A stretch of 64,000 nt of DNA, taken from positions 761,503,301 through 761,567,300 of the forward strand of contig CM048755.1 of the NCBI GenBank assembly GCA_026315105.1. The letters run 5' to 3'. The stretch's first letter is position 1; every line of letters starts with the position of its first letter. The translations under genes and the position numbers were made by a program. Below are positions 50,516 through 62,049 of this stretch, one piece after another. This DNA is from Locusta migratoria (taxonomy: Eukaryota; Arthropoda; Insecta; Orthoptera; Acrididae). Below the pieces are notes generated by a model, which saw only the letters and a list, made by a program, of their open reading frames with translations, searched no databases and was not told the DNA's origin.

Positions 50516-50889
50516 AACAAACCATCACAGAAGTAATATTTATCCCCCATATTATATGAATCTGAGGAGGTGTGTCTTCCAGTCAGTAGATGTCAGTATC
50601 CTTCCTCTCCTCCCGATATTTAATTAAAACTAGCATAACGTTTTGTAACTTGGCAACCCTGTAACAAAAATCTTTCTTTTGCTCGCTGTACTGCATTCAT
50701 TAAAAGTGACGTTTTGTAACATCTCGCGCCAATCTCCACCGAGTTCCATGTCCCCACGTGGTCGGAAAGAAATGGTCAAAGTGCAGCAAATCCCAATGGA
50801 GCTTGCAGGAATTCAGGACACATGTGGAGGAACTAAGATTAATGACAAAGGATATACCACTGTGTATTTGTCTAGAGGAGACAAATTAC

Positions 50890-51900
50890 AAACCTTCTGA
50901 CAACCCTGAGATATAGCGCTATGTTTTCCACAGAAAGGAGGACCGTAGCGGAGAGAGAGCTAAAGGCGGAGTGGCTATCCTCTTCAACACAGCCTATCAC
51001 TCCGAGGCCCCTTTCTCTCTCCCCAGAAGGTCACAGGCAGTTGCTGTGTGCATATACGCGCAGCCGGCCGCGGTAGCCGAGGGGACTGAGGCGCTTCAGT
51101 CATGGTATGCACGGCCACTACGGTCGGGGGTTCGAATCCCCCCTCGGGCATGGGTATTTGTGCCGTTCTTAGTATTAGCTAGTTCATAAGTAGTTTGTAA
51201 GTTTAGGGGCTGATGACCCCGTTGTTAAGTCCCATAAGCTATACAAACATTTGAACATATATGCGCAACCTATGTGCCCCTCGTGATACTCTGAGTGAAG
51301 AGGCTCTCAATGACCTTTCCATCCAGCTACCTAAATCAACCTTTGTGCTGATTTACGCATATAATGTGCTTTTGGGCTCTGCAACTACCTGCCGCGAAGT
51401 CGAGGAATCGAAAGGATTCTCTTATCGTCAAGCGCACATTTACTCATAGCTGAACAGCCCAAACACTTCTGTAATGGAACAGGGTCATTTTCTGCCATCT
51501 ACCTTTCGCTTTGTTCTCCAACCCTTGCCCAGACTTCTCAACGGGAAGTGGTGAATGACCTGCATTGAAGTGATCACTTTCCAATCTGGAGTCATCTGCC
51601 AGACCGAGAGAAAATAATGCGTTGATGGGTGCTCATTATAGAGGACTACATCTTTTACAGACAAGTAAATGAGTTCGATCATCGCGCTGTCTTCATGAAT
51701 GGATGGATCATATCACATAAACGATTCACCATCCCGCTGTAGCATCCATTCCACAGTTCGGAAAGGCAACCCGTCCCTTGGTGGAGTGACGAACGCTACA
51801 CTGAAGTAAAGCCGAGGCACGCGGCTCTGCATACGTTCAAAAGGCGGCCAGATGTGAAGAACCTTACAGGCTTTCGGCTGGCGAGGGCAATGTGTCGACA
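50890..51900 (+). pseudogene. Endonuclease and linker of LINE D2
   Basis: GERAKGGVAILFNTAYHSEA and SQAVAVCIYAQ precede a SINE. After it, LNDLSIQLPKSTFVLIYAYN corresponds to the block that in relatives reads LLGDFN, so the catalytic Asp is lost (Tyr-Ala-Tyr). Near 51750, PFHSSERQPVPWWSDERYTE and HTFKRRPDVKNLTGFRLARA are the usual linker sequence. Many stops. Confidence 0.65.
51063..51255 (+). mobile_element. tRNA-derived SINE in LINE D2
   Basis: Full copy starting gccggccgcggtagccgagg, with GGTTCGAATCCCCC and an acaaacatttgaa end. A duplication CATATACGCGCA (51051-51062) and CATATATGCGCA (51256-51267), one mismatch, lies inside the LINE endonuclease. Confidence 0.95.
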
Positions 51901-52369
51901 AACTTGTATACGAGAGAGGGAGGACCGATCGTGTTAACAGTTTCTGAATGCCATTACTCGTTGCACGAAAAGCTCAAAAGTATGGGACACCATCAGGAGG
52001 ATAAATGGAAGAGGAGGAAAGCGGACATAGGCTGCTGTAATGGGAAATGGCACTTTCCAGACCAACCCACGAGACATAGTGCGGTCTATGGCGCCCTGTT
52101 TTGCCACAGTCACTCCCACTGCCATTCAGGATACTGCTTTCCAGCGCCACAGTTTGGCTGCGGAGGGGTGCAATTTGGACTTCTGGTTCACCAATGATGA
52201 AGATTACAGCCACCCTTGTGCCATGAGGAAGCTCGATTCTGCGATATATAGATGGGAATATGTTGCCTGGTCTTGATATGATACAATAAAGTAAGCTACA
52301 GTGCCCTACTGACGGAAGCAAATAAATTCTCCTCGGCCTTTTTCATGTCATTTGGGTGTCAGATCATCA

Positions 52370-53740
52370 CATGGGGAGAAGAAATTTTAATCCCTCTTTT
52401 AAAGCCTGGAATTGACCCTACAAGCCCGAATAGTTATATAAGTGTTTTCCTCGTCTGATGTGTAGGAAACAGAGGGTATCGGATGGTGAACCGCTGCCCT
52501 GTTTGGATGTCCAGGCAGATCCTTAGTCGCTTTCAGTGTGGTTTCAGGAGATATCTCTCCACCTTTGTTAAGCTGGCCATCCTGGAAGTGACTATACAAC
52601 AGTATTTCCTATGCCTCCTTAATTTTTTGCGTGTATTTTGTGATATCGAGATGGACTGTGATACAACTTGGAGGGTTTTACTGGCTATCTTTCACTTTTT
52701 TCAGTCCTTCCTTTCCCCGCGCTATTTTAGTCGGTGACGCCCTTTCTGATCGCTTGAAGCAGGATAACGGTATACATCAGGGCTGTGCTTTAAGTGTGAC
52801 TTCGTTTTACCATAGCTGTTAATAATGTGGCATCAGTGGTTAAATGTCCTCTGCAGTGTTCCTCGTTTGTTGATGACTTCTCTGTGATTTTCTCTTCTTA
52901 CAGTCTTACAACAACGAAACATCATTTGCAACTAACTTTTAGACATTTGGATGAATGGACAGAGAAGACTGATTTCAAGTTTTCAACCGAGAAGCTTGTT
53001 TGCACAACTGTTTTGAACTTGCCTGACCTGCGAATGATGAAGAAGGTTCTGAATTTTAAAGACACAGTGAGGTTTCGGGCCATCGCATTTGACTCCATGG
53101 TTGCCAGAGCTGAAGCATTTGAAACGACGGCACTTCAAAGCACTGAACATTTTAAAATGTCTTTGTTGTGGCGTAAAGTCAGCATCACACGTCAGACGCT
53201 CGTGCAGCCAATGACACGCCGGCGCCGCGCATCACGGAGGGAGTAACTGGAGAAGCGCGCGTGGCTATATCTAGGCCGACATGCGCCTGGACGAGCGGCT
53301 ACCAAATAGGTAGTCACTAGGACTCATCTTACAGGAGACGACGCCGCGAGAAGAGAAGAAACATACTTTACAAAAGTTGACTATCTTTGTACAGCTCAGT
53401 AAATTAACGTGTACTATTAATCTGAATAGATGTTATAGATGTCAACGCATCCTGCCCAGAACCTTTTCTGAATGCTAGGCCGGGGAAAGACGAAACAGAG
53501 GCTGACCAGGACGACACAACAGTCTTAGCCACACTTCGGGGAGAGGGCAGGTCTTGTCTACTCCGTCTCCATAGACCGTTTATGAGACTTTGGCTCGATT
53601 ACGAATGCACGGTGTATGAGTCTGAACGGCAACGGCCATTGTATTTAAAGATGTTGGACACAGTACACCATTTTCGCACACAGGCTTTCAGAAACTCCAT
53701 ACCGCTGAGGCTGGTGTGCTACCACACTACATCGGGCGAC
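52370..53740 (+). pseudogene. Reverse transcriptase of LINE D2
   Basis: Reads FQCGFRRYLSTFVKLAILEV (52531-52590), CDIEMDCDTTWRVLL (52641-52685), DNGIHQGCALSVTSF (52765-52810) and SSFVDDFSVIFSS (catalytic FVDD near 52862-52890), HLDEWTEKTDFKFSTEKL, and later RLWLDYECTVYESERQRPLY (53583-53642). The order and residues match A2 and B2. An unassigned GC-rich stretch between 53040 and 53500 breaks the thumb region and may be another insertion. Confidence 0.75.
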
Positions 53741-53935
53741 GGCTACTGCAGGCCGCGTACTGGAGCGCCGTGTTGCGGTATGCGCGGTCCTCCGCCGTCG
53801 GGGGTTCCATTTCCCCATCCTCCATCGATGTTTGTGTTGTCCTTAGTTTAGTTTACCTTAGGTTAAGTAGTTGGTAAGCTAGGGACTAATAACCAAGCTG
53901 TTGGGTCCAATAGAATTACATAAATTTCAGCTTTG
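53735..53935 (+). mobile_element. Degenerate tRNA-derived SINE
   Basis: gccgtcgggggttccatttc replaces the B-box part, and tttgtgttgtccttagttta, ctagggactaataaccaagc and ttgggtccaatagaattaca follow the family body with many changes. It resembles the divergent copy at 7412-7602 in its acagaattacaa-type end. No clear duplication was found. Confidence 0.6.
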
Positions 53936-54339
53936 AATTTGAATTTACTCCAGGTGTGCTAGGTATACAAAATGCTATTCACACGTTTCACATCAGCATA
54001 CCCTACCGATGGTAATCCTGAAATGACTTACGGGATCCATACAAGGGATTACCATTTACATATGTGAGTGGTTGATTTTAATGTTTTACGTCAAGCTTGG
54101 AGCTGATTTCCACCCTGGCTTGTCCGCCAGCCAAGACGTGTTTAAGCTCTAACTACATTGTAGTCAGAGGCAGCGGCAGCTTTTATCTTCCCGTCTGTGT
54201 TTTGTACTGATCTAGATGTCGGGTATATAGGGGTGTACAATGATGATTCCAAACAAGGAGATTCGTCGGCTGTTCCGTAACGTTCCCCAACCGTGTCCTC
54301 ACATTTTGCTTTTACGACGAATATACCGTTTTTTTCAGC

Positions 54340-54830
54340 AGGGCTTCACGCTATCCTGAAGGTATAGGAGATGTCGATTTGTTGGAAACCACGACATGTG
54401 GGAAAGGGAGGAAATGAGGAAGCTGATCGAATGGCCAAGGAGACCCGCAGAAAGCATTGTATAACACAGCGGCGTATTCCCTTGTATAGCGGGATATATC
54501 GTCGGTGCCTGCAGTTGTGTGAGGAGCCGGGAAACACGCTGGTATCACTGAAGCGCAGTCTCCGGCCGTGGCTATCCTCCTGCCGGCCTCGCCAGTCACC
54601 GTTACCCGCACTGTCCATTCATCCATGTCTCCTTACTACGACGAGAGGACCCCCCTCCCCCGTTCTGGTATGCAGATAAGTTTACGCCACATTTTAACTG
54701 AGTATGTCTTATATCTTACTGTCTTATATCTTACTGACCTGTCATCAGTGGTAATGAAGCGAATGTGGCCAGGGTTTTAGAATTTTGGGGTTTGTCTGGA
54801 CCCTGAGCTGCTTTTATGCTGGAGGTTACA
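54340..54830 (+). pseudogene. RNase H remnant of LINE D2
   Basis: The frame at 54371-54679 contains WKPRHVGKGGNEEADRMAKE, which corresponds to the last RNase H block (HVGIxGNExAD), then LKRSLRPWLSSCRPRQSP. Earlier RNase H blocks are not readable. A stop-rich stretch to about 54830 includes EFWGLSGP and may be the end of ORF2. Confidence 0.6.
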
Positions 54831-56143
54831 GAGTGGCTGGCTCATCCTTATTATTCCTATGATCAGCTAGCCATGGCTATCTGATCTTCCACAATTTCTC
54901 CCTTAGGAAGCAAACTTATAACATTGACTTGCACTGCCCATTTTTTTCTCTTAGTTTCCCCGCAAACATTTGTGATCTAGTTTTGCGTCCCTTTATCTAT
55001 ATTGTTGATTTTTGGTCGTTTTGATTAACTGGTTCACGCTTGTCTCTTATTACCTTGTTCGGATGCTAAAAAACGCGATGTCGTGCGCTCTAAAACCCTT
55101 ATCCATTCATCTATTTACCGTCTGTCCTTTACGAAACTAATTTGTTCAGGAAACCGGTCTACATACACAGTAAAATTTCACTCTTTGATATAAAATACTA
55201 ACTACTGACATCTGAACAGAGGACGATGTGAATCAAGGCTGTTAAGGTCAGAAAATTACATTTTAATATCACGTCGACAGTGAGGTCATTAAAGACTGAG
55301 CGCGTAAGACAATGGCTACGCCCTTTCCAAAGGAAATATCCCAGTATTCGCTGGACCGATTCATGGAAATTGTGAAAAATCTCAATTAGGCCATGTAACT
55401 AAGGGAAAATAGAGGAAAATGTCCGTGTGCTGTCACATCTTTGTACAGTCGTAGGAGCGATTCACATGAACAACATACTGAATGTCCAAAAGAATTGGGT
55501 GTGTTTCTAGCAGTGGGTGGACGTTTACAGGCCACCTTTTTATGCCTTTCTTGAATCTCTTGAGAACGACGTCTCGTAGCAAAAATGTTTCCTAGGTCAC
55601 AGTAAAATTACATAAATTTCCTACAGGCAAAGTTCATTTGTTTTCTATGACTGAGAGTTTCTGCGTTGCATGGGATGGAAAAATAGCAGGTTATTAAAAT
55701 AACTGTATAAAATTCATGTTTTTCTGTAAGCGAAGTAAAGATGGCCTTAATATGATTAGGCTCAATAACCAAATAAATAAATGAAATTAATAAATGTGTG
55801 CACGACTTGTAAGAAATGTGTGTAACACCGTATTGGGGGATAAGTGAATGGATTTTCGTCATGGAATTCTGTCTTTCACTGGTCTGCCAACTTTAGATCG
55901 AACTCATGATACTCAAATTTATCTGCCCCACTGCGTGACAGGGAGTAACTACAAGCTATCGACCTTCTACAGCGCGCTACACGAATTAGTGGCGACTACA
56001 CATGACTGTAGAGTGTGTATTATCCGCCAAATGCATGAACTTTACGAGAAATATGGATAGGAGTCACTAATAATTCTAATGAGAGTAATGAATAAGGACA
56101 GAATGTACGTAAAGTGGTAGAGGGAACATTGATTCCTATCACC
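54831..56143. other. Unassigned DNA
   Basis: No recognisable element or gene. The frame at 55848-56060 (70 codons) has no known domain. AT-rich with some CT-rich patches. Confidence 0.5.
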
Positions 56144-56151
56144 CTCTACAG

Positions 56152-57250
56152 TAGTGTTCTCAACCTGTGGGTCGCCAAGTCTTATTTAAGGGAATACGAA
56201 GTAAGAGCAGTATGGCCACATCGTGGCGATCATGTGTAACGGTTGAATGCCACACCAAAGTGAAAATATTTCCTGAAAGCATACCAAGTCTCTTAAATTT
56301 ATATGTCGTACTTATTTATAGTAATGAATACGGATTTATTTTAGACCTGTGGAACGCTCCAAATTCGCTAAGGTTTGCACGGGAAGGCGTTTCACGATGT
56401 CAGTTTACAGAATACAACTAGGGCGGCGAGACACTGAGTTGTGTACAGGTTGTTCACTAGATGCAATGAGTGGGCCAAGACCACATAACTTCTGGGTGGG
56501 ACAACTTGCGTTTCGGTTGATGCTTAACAGTTGTTTCTTGTTGACACTGGATGCATAAAAATCACTTAAAGATGCAGTTAAAGTAGGAAAACAAGTTAAT
56601 AATCGAAAACGTATGGTTATTAATAATTGTTATTTTCTTCATTGATATTTTACTCCTCAAATATAAATACTATTTTACTAACTGAGTCATTGTGTTTGCT
56701 GCTGGTTAAGGGTTTTTGGTTTCATTTGGAAGAACTATATAGCTGTTTATTAACTTCCGTGGAACGTGTACTTGGGAGGTAATGTATGTGTTTTGATGAT
56801 GTCACACTCCCATGTGATAGTACTTCGCTGTAAATTAGAAACTGAGATGTATTCTTCATGACAGTAAAACTAACAGTCAGAGAGCCTATATTTTTTTTCC
56901 ATTGTGATTCGCTTCGGCACTGCCACTTTCACTGGAGAGGGACGGCTGCCCAGGTTTTTTGAGAAACTTCTCTATTTTGCGAAGCACAAAGACTCAGCAA
57001 TCACGTCTCTACTTGATGGAGTAGTCAGACATCTGATGGCAGAAACACGCATCCACGGATGCTGTCACCTTATTTCGCTTCCACGTCTTCGCACTGCGAC
57101 TAGCTTCCACAGCGCGCTTGGCTTTTTGATCAGTATAGTATCAATAGAAAGAAAAAGTCGTTGACATAGTTTTCTTAAGATTCTGGGTAATCGCCACAAT
57201 TGTTTATACTTAGAAGGGGGTCGCGTATTAAGAAATGTTGAAAAACACTG
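56152..57250. mobile_element. Short non-autonomous hAT-type element
   Basis: Left terminus TAGTGTTCTCAACCTGTGGG and right terminus, inverted, CAGTGTTTTTCAACATTTCT share GTGTTNTCAAC-like ends typical of hAT elements. Flanking 8-bp duplications CTCTACAG (56144-56151) and CTCTAGAG (57251-57258) differ at one base; 8 bp is the hAT rule. The ggtcgc near both ends is also mirrored. The 1.1-kb interior has no intact transposase; a minus-strand stretch near 57110 (LWKLVAVRRRGSEIR) may be a transposase remnant. Confidence 0.65.
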
Positions 57251-57320
57251 CTCTAGAGCAACTGAAGAGTTCCCCAAGGAAATAGAAAATACGACCCGTT
57301 TTTGGCCCACTTTAGGTTAC

Positions 57321-58170
57321 GGTAGTAACACTGAAAGTGGACCTTTGCGATCGTCTTTTGACAGCTCGAAATATGAACAAAAATAACGGCTTCACCATTC
57401 ATTTGCACGAAAATTGAATAACCTAATTTGTAGAGGAGAAAATTCTCTACAACTTTGCTCTCTTATGTTTTTTTCATATCTTGTACCGTTTCAGAGATAT
57501 TTGCAAAAATAACGGCAATTTTGGGATGTCTATCTGTCCGTTAAGTGTTCCCTGTTTTTAAGACGAACCGTTCAACCGATCAGCGCTAAATTTTGTAGAC
57601 ATAATTGTAAGCCGCCAGAGACCAGAACCTCCCTTTTTCAAAATTTTCGGACAAAAAATACGGTAGTAATACAAAAAAAAAAGCCGTTTGTAATATAATT
57701 GTAATTGCAAACGAATCGTTCATCTGACACGAAAATTGAATAACCTGATTATTAGAGGGGAAAATTCTCTACATCTCTGCTCTATTATGTTTTTTTTTAT
57801 ATTGCATCGTTGCAGAGATATTTGCAAAAATAACGGCGATTTGAGGACGTCTGTCTGTCTGTAACGTGTTCACACTTTTTAGATCGAACCGTTCAACCGA
57901 TCGGCACCAAACTTTACAGACATAATTGTTGGCTACCAGAGACCAGAACCTCGCTTTCTTAAATATTTCGGACAAGAAATACGTTAGTAATACCAAAAAA
58001 GCCTTTTGTAATGTAATTTTAATTACAAATAAACCGTTCATCTGACGCGAAAATTTAATAAACGAATTTGTAGAGGAGGAAGTTCTCTACAACTTTGTTC
58101 CCTTGTGTTTTTTTTTCATATCTCGTAACGTTTGAGAGATATTTGCAAAAATAACGGAGATTTGACACCC
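57321..58170. repeat. Tandem repeat, unit about 320 bp, about 2.6 copies
   Basis: The same series of blocks recurs: gaaaattgaataacct (57410, 57732, 58050), gaggagaaaattctctacaa, cagagatatttgcaaaaata (57492, 57812, 58132) then acggcgatttg, cgaaccgttcaaccgatc (about 57563 and 57884) and gccagagaccagaacctc (about 57613 and 57934). Spacing is about 318-322 bp. Copies differ by an estimated 10-20% with small indels. A 90-codon minus-strand ORF (57769-58041) reads across the unit but is not preserved in the neighbouring copy. Confidence 0.88.
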
Positions 58171-58438
58171 TCCATTGAATTAACGAAAACCAGCCGTTCG
58201 CAGATGTCACGTGACATTCCTCGCCCAGAACTCTCTCTGCAATACACCATCTTGCGTTGCGTATTTGATGATTTTCTTATTATAACTTACACTTTGTCAT
58301 TTCAAAGCAATAGCTAACTGAATAATTAACCAAAACACGTCGTTCTTCATACGATAAATGATAATCTGGTGTCTAAAAATGCCATATTAGCAACAGTTAA
58401 CAACGACCATCAATAATACGAGATTAAAGAGCGTAACT

Positions 58439-58506
58439 GCTAGCCGTAGTGTAGTCTCAACGCGTTGGACTTTGACGGTAAAGGTCAGTGGTTCGGAACC
58501 CACCAC

Positions 58507-58509
<3 letters not shown>
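58439..58509 (+). pseudogene. tRNA-Gln-like block followed by T run
   Basis: ccgtagtgtagtctcaacgc resembles an A box with D arm, ttggactttgac recalls the anticodon arm of tRNA-Gln (CTTTGA), and gtggttcggaacccac is a B-box and T arm. The acceptor stem does not pair well, and the anticodon arm is disrupted (gacggtaaaggtc). I read it as a tRNA pseudogene or SINE head. A run of T (58510-58557), which would end polymerase III transcription, follows at once. Confidence 0.4.

Positions 58510-58557
<48 letters not shown>
58510..58557. repeat. Poly-T tract of 48 bases
   Basis: Uninterrupted T from 58510 to 58557. It could be the reversed A tail of a minus-strand retrocopy or a homopolymer grown from a polymerase III terminator after the tRNA-like block. 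Confidence 0.95.
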
Positions 58558-58560
<3 letters not shown>

Positions 58561-59575
58561 AAAAGAGTTTCTGTCACTCTTATTGATTAATTTTTTTTTA
58601 TGTAGATTATTATTTTGGTCCAAAATGTTAGCAAAAACTTATAAAACTACAAATCTAAAGTGGGCCGTAAAACACGTCAGTGCGATTTTTTATCAGTGCT
58701 CTTCTCCCGTTCGTCCGTCTTCCCTCCATTTTCTGTCCAGTGCTCTTATGTGAACAGACAAAATAACTTCACTTGTGTATAGACAGGAGTTATTTTGTAT
58801 TTATTAAATGAATACTTATTTTCAGTTGTAAGGTAGCTTTTATATAAAAAATCTTACTGTAAACAATGGCTGAGAAATATTTAATTTTTTAAGTATGAAG
58901 TTATGTGCCCAACGTAGTTGGTGAGAAAAATATTGGTCAATATCGCGCCTTGCAATTGTGAATTAGACACTTGGTAGGGAATTAATGGACGACAAGAAAA
59001 TTACTGTAGTTCTCTCACTATTAATTGTGTAATGGTATACTGCATAAACATTTTCCATTCAGTAATTTCTGGCATTTGTTAAATGTTCTGCGCTGTGTGG
59101 AACCACTCATCACACATTCAAAGTTATATTCCACAGTGGGTGTTAATATATGTGACAGAATATCATTAAGTCTAGATTATTAATCACCTGTTATTCATTG
59201 ATTGTCTTAAGATGATATATTTCATGCTCTAAAGAAGTTTGGTGACACACTAATATTACAGAGGGAGTCAATTTAAAACTCTGGGGCTCATCGGAGAGAA
59301 GAGGTAGGGTTGGATTCACAATTTATCCTATAATACGGCCCTCCTGTCGGTAGACGCAGTACATTCATTTAATATCTCTTTTAAGCCACTTCACTGAAAG
59401 ATAGGCATTAAGTTTATACAATTAAAACAATATTTTCACGTCGAAGAATTTTGTAATATGGCTTCAACGCGAAAGCAAACACATCCACATTAGTGCACCA
59501 CACGTCAGCGCAAGGAGGGTATGCGATTGTGTCTTAAAAGTAAAGGTAGTGATTCTTACAACAACAAAAAATTAC
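58558..59575. other. Unassigned AT-rich DNA
   Basis: No gene or named element recognised between the poly-T tract and the hAT-type transposase. Confidence 0.5.
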
Positions 59576-60715
59576 TGCTGAATGAGAGCACAGACCTTTC
59601 TAATACTGCTCAGTGGGCGATTTACGAGTAGATAGTAGTCTCGCCGTCACACAAGAGCTACTCGAATTACTTCCAATGAAAGACACTAAGACGGGGCCAG
59701 ATATTTTCGCATGTGTGCAACAAAGTATTGGTAATATGGGCGTTCAATGGAAAAATCTTGTTTCTGTGGCTATGCACGGCACGGCGGCTATGGTTGGACG
59801 AAATATGGTTTCGTGACACTTTTAAAGATAGATGCTAAAATTGTTACCCATTTCTCATCAGATCTTAGTATTCATTGCATTATGCACCAGGAGAATTTGT
59901 GATGGATGTGGTTACTCGTGCAACTAATTTTATCCGCAGTAACGCTCCTAACCATTGCCAGTTCAAAAGCATTTTGGAAGATCTGGAAAGCAGTTATGGT
60001 GATGTACCGTATTAGAGTGAAATACGTTTACTGACACGTGGAAATGTCCTTGAAAGGTTTTCTGAGCTTACGTGTGGTAAGCTCGTCCCGGAACTCAAGA
60101 GTCAGCAGTGCACAGCAGATTTGGCCTTTCTCTGCGACATGACGTACCATGCCTGTGTTTTGAATTTGTCTCTGCAAGGCTAAAGACATGTTCGAGTGGA
60201 GTCAAGCCTTTAAGATGAAACTCTCAGTGTGGACTGGGCAACTCGAAAATGGGAGTACTGCTCATCTTTAACTATGAGACCAAAACAGAATCATCAGCTG
60301 TACCAAACTATTCTCCATGATCTACTCAGAGAATTTGAGGTCCGTTTGGAGGATTTCGTGAAGCTAAATGAAAAGTTTAATGTATTTTCACTTCCATTTT
60401 CAGTTGATGTGAACAGTGTGGAAGATAAGCTCCAGTTATAACTACAGTGTAACGGGCAGTTGAGTCATAAATGTGATAACAACGTTAGTCTGTTGAACTT
60501 TTATAAAAACTTCCCGCAACAAAAATTTCCACGATTTCACAATTTCGCAGCCGTGATTAAATCGATGTTTGGATCCACCTTCTTTCTGCAGTGAAGAGGG
60601 TAAATCTAGCCACAGAAGCTTTCCTCGAAATTGGCAGCGCTCAGAAAGTGCTTCCGGACGTTGATTCTTTAGCAAAAAGTAATCTTCATTGATAGCATGT
60701 ATTTTTATCTTCATG
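59576..60715 (+). pseudogene. hAT-type transposase pseudogene (SCAND3/GTF2IRD2-related group)
   Basis: Reads NESTDLSNTAQWAIYE (catalytic DESTD block, here with Asn first), TQELLELLPMKDTKTGPDIF, a block near 59775 where relatives have TDGAPAM and this copy MHGTAAM, then HQENL (CxxH-type HQE motif), PNHCQFKSILEDLESSYGDV, TRGNVLERFSEL, ADLAFLCDMTYHACVLNLSL and near 60570 a FGSTFFLQ block close to the dimerisation domain. This is the order of hAT transposases of the type that also gave rise to vertebrate SCAND3 and GTF2IRD2 proteins. Stops and frameshifts occur about every 150-250 bp. The N-terminal zinc finger was not found. Confidence 0.72.
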
Positions 60716-60782
60716 GTATGAATAAAAATGATTTGTAATTATAAGTTACATAAGTTAAAATGTTGTCCAGAGACGGTGTTAT

Positions 60783-60970
60783 GCCGCGGTGGAGTGGCCG
60801 AGCGCATTGAGGCGCTATGCTCCGTTGCGCGAAGCCATTCCCCGTAGGGGGTTCGACTACCTCTCGGGCATGGGTGTTTGTGCTGTCTGTAGTATAAGTT
60901 AGTTTATAAGTAGTAAGTTTAGGGACTGATGACTCCGCACTTAATTCCCATAACCTTAACAAACATTTGA
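60783..60970 (+). mobile_element. tRNA-derived SINE
   Basis: gccgcggtggagtggccgag head, ggggttcgactacctctcgg (altered B box), family body, aacaaacatttgaac end. Imperfect flanks GACGGTGTTA and CACTGTGTTA suggest a diverged duplication. Confidence 0.85.
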
Positions 60971-61349
60971 ACACTGTGTTAATCAAATGTGAGTATCGAT
61001 TCTGCAAACTAAATTTATTAGCTGTATCATGTTCTTCTATTCTTCAGACTGAGAAGTGTGTGTCACTTAATAGTATTTTCGCTTTCATAAATAAGTTTCA
61101 TTATAATCAGTTTGCCACAGAATGGATTATTCAACCACCGAGAAGTGTTATATATCCGTAGAATATAAGTGGCCGTAGAATTAGACTGAGCGACAGCTGT
61201 CCGTTGCAATGTTGTGATTGGTGCGTCAGCGGGCGCGCGCTGGACTAAATATGACAGACCAGAATGCAAACATCTGCAACAACTGTCGCCCTACACAGGT
61301 ACCTGTCATTTCCGTTGTCGAGTCCAGTGTCCACATCTGACACTAACAA

Positions 61350-61526
61350 ATGTTCAAATGTTTGTAGAGTCTATGGGACTTAACTACGGGGTCATCAGTC
61401 CCTAAACTTACAAACTACGTATGAACTACTTACAACTAAGGACGGCACAAATATCCATGCCCGAGGGGGATTCGAACCCCTGACCGTAGTGGCCGTGCAG
61501 ACTGTGACTGGAGCGCCTCAGTCCGG
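61350..61526 (-). mobile_element. tRNA-derived SINE, slightly 5'-truncated
   Basis: Minus-strand copy with gttcgaatccccctcgggca; the head stops at ccggactgaggcgctccagt. A perfect 13-bp duplication CTGACACTAACAA (61337-61349 and 61527-61539) flanks it. Confidence 0.95.
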
Positions 61527-61742
61527 CTGACACTAACAATACACATAAACCTAGCTACAGAATTTGCAATGTTCTACAATGTTCAGTTTGCTAAGCACTA
61601 TTGAACTGTCCTTTCATTGTTCTATTGAAGCGTTAAGGCCGCAGAGCTATGAAGTCTGAAGGCTATCACCGCTAACTAGAAATCGGTGTGACGTTCTGCG
61701 AGGCCGCTTTACTCTTCCGGTGTAGAACAATTGAGTACACAC

Positions 61743-61765
61743 AAAAAAAAAAAAAAAAAAAAAAA
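61743..61765. repeat. Poly-A tract
   Basis: An uninterrupted A run of about 23 bases upstream of the subterminal repeats of the neighbouring transposon. Its origin is unclear. Confidence 0.85.
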
Positions 61766-61771
61766 GGTAAA

Positions 61772-61944
61772 GGATGTAAGTGCCAAGATTTAAAACAATG
61801 ACTTTTTTAGTGAAATGGGTTGTATAAGCCAAGGGTAATAAAACGAGAAAGGTTGCAAGTGCCAGAAAAATTGCTACTAGTTTCCAGAGCAGTTGGAAGA
61901 TAGCAGCACTGTGCAAGATGAGGTGGGAAGGGATGTAAGTGCCA
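61772..61944. repeat. Three copies of GGATGTAAGTGCCA upstream of a transposase-like gene
   Basis: GGATGTAAGTGCCA at 61772-61785, GGTTGCAAGTGCCA at 61851-61864, GGATGTAAGTGCCA at 61931-61944, all in one orientation. They probably are subterminal binding sites of the transposon whose gene begins near 62050; inference only. Confidence 0.7.
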
Positions 61945-62049
61945 CCGCCGTCATGTATGTGCCTAAGCTACACATGGTGACAGTACGTTGACACACCAGC
62001 CATTTCGGTCGTTTCACGTGTGTGTTGTAGAGTGTGCTTCGGTTGTGTG

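Larger units (their letters stand above)
50107..54830 (+). mobile_element. I-clade LINE D2, plus strand, heavily decayed
   Basis: Plus-strand order: the end of ORF1 (to about 50510), endonuclease (50900-51680), Trp/Arg linker (51740-51900), RT (52370-53030), thumb block (53590-53720) and RNase H (54340-54780). SINEs interrupt it at 51063-51255 and about 53735-53935. Its left edge is exactly the 5' end of C2 on the opposite strand, so the missing 5' part may have been separated by the C2 insertion or never existed. Stops are frequent throughout. Confidence 0.75.

Noticed and set aside
57321..58170. CRISPR-like array
   Set aside because: Repeat unit is ~320 bp, adjacent without spacers, in a eukaryotic repeat-rich context.
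58387..58753. Poly-Lys and poly-Phe ORFs
   Set aside because: Translation of the 48-base T run.
757..61526. tRNA genes at the A/B-box blocks
   Set aside because: These heads are followed by a conserved non-tRNA body and tail, occur in ten copies, and are bounded by target duplications, so they are SINEs.
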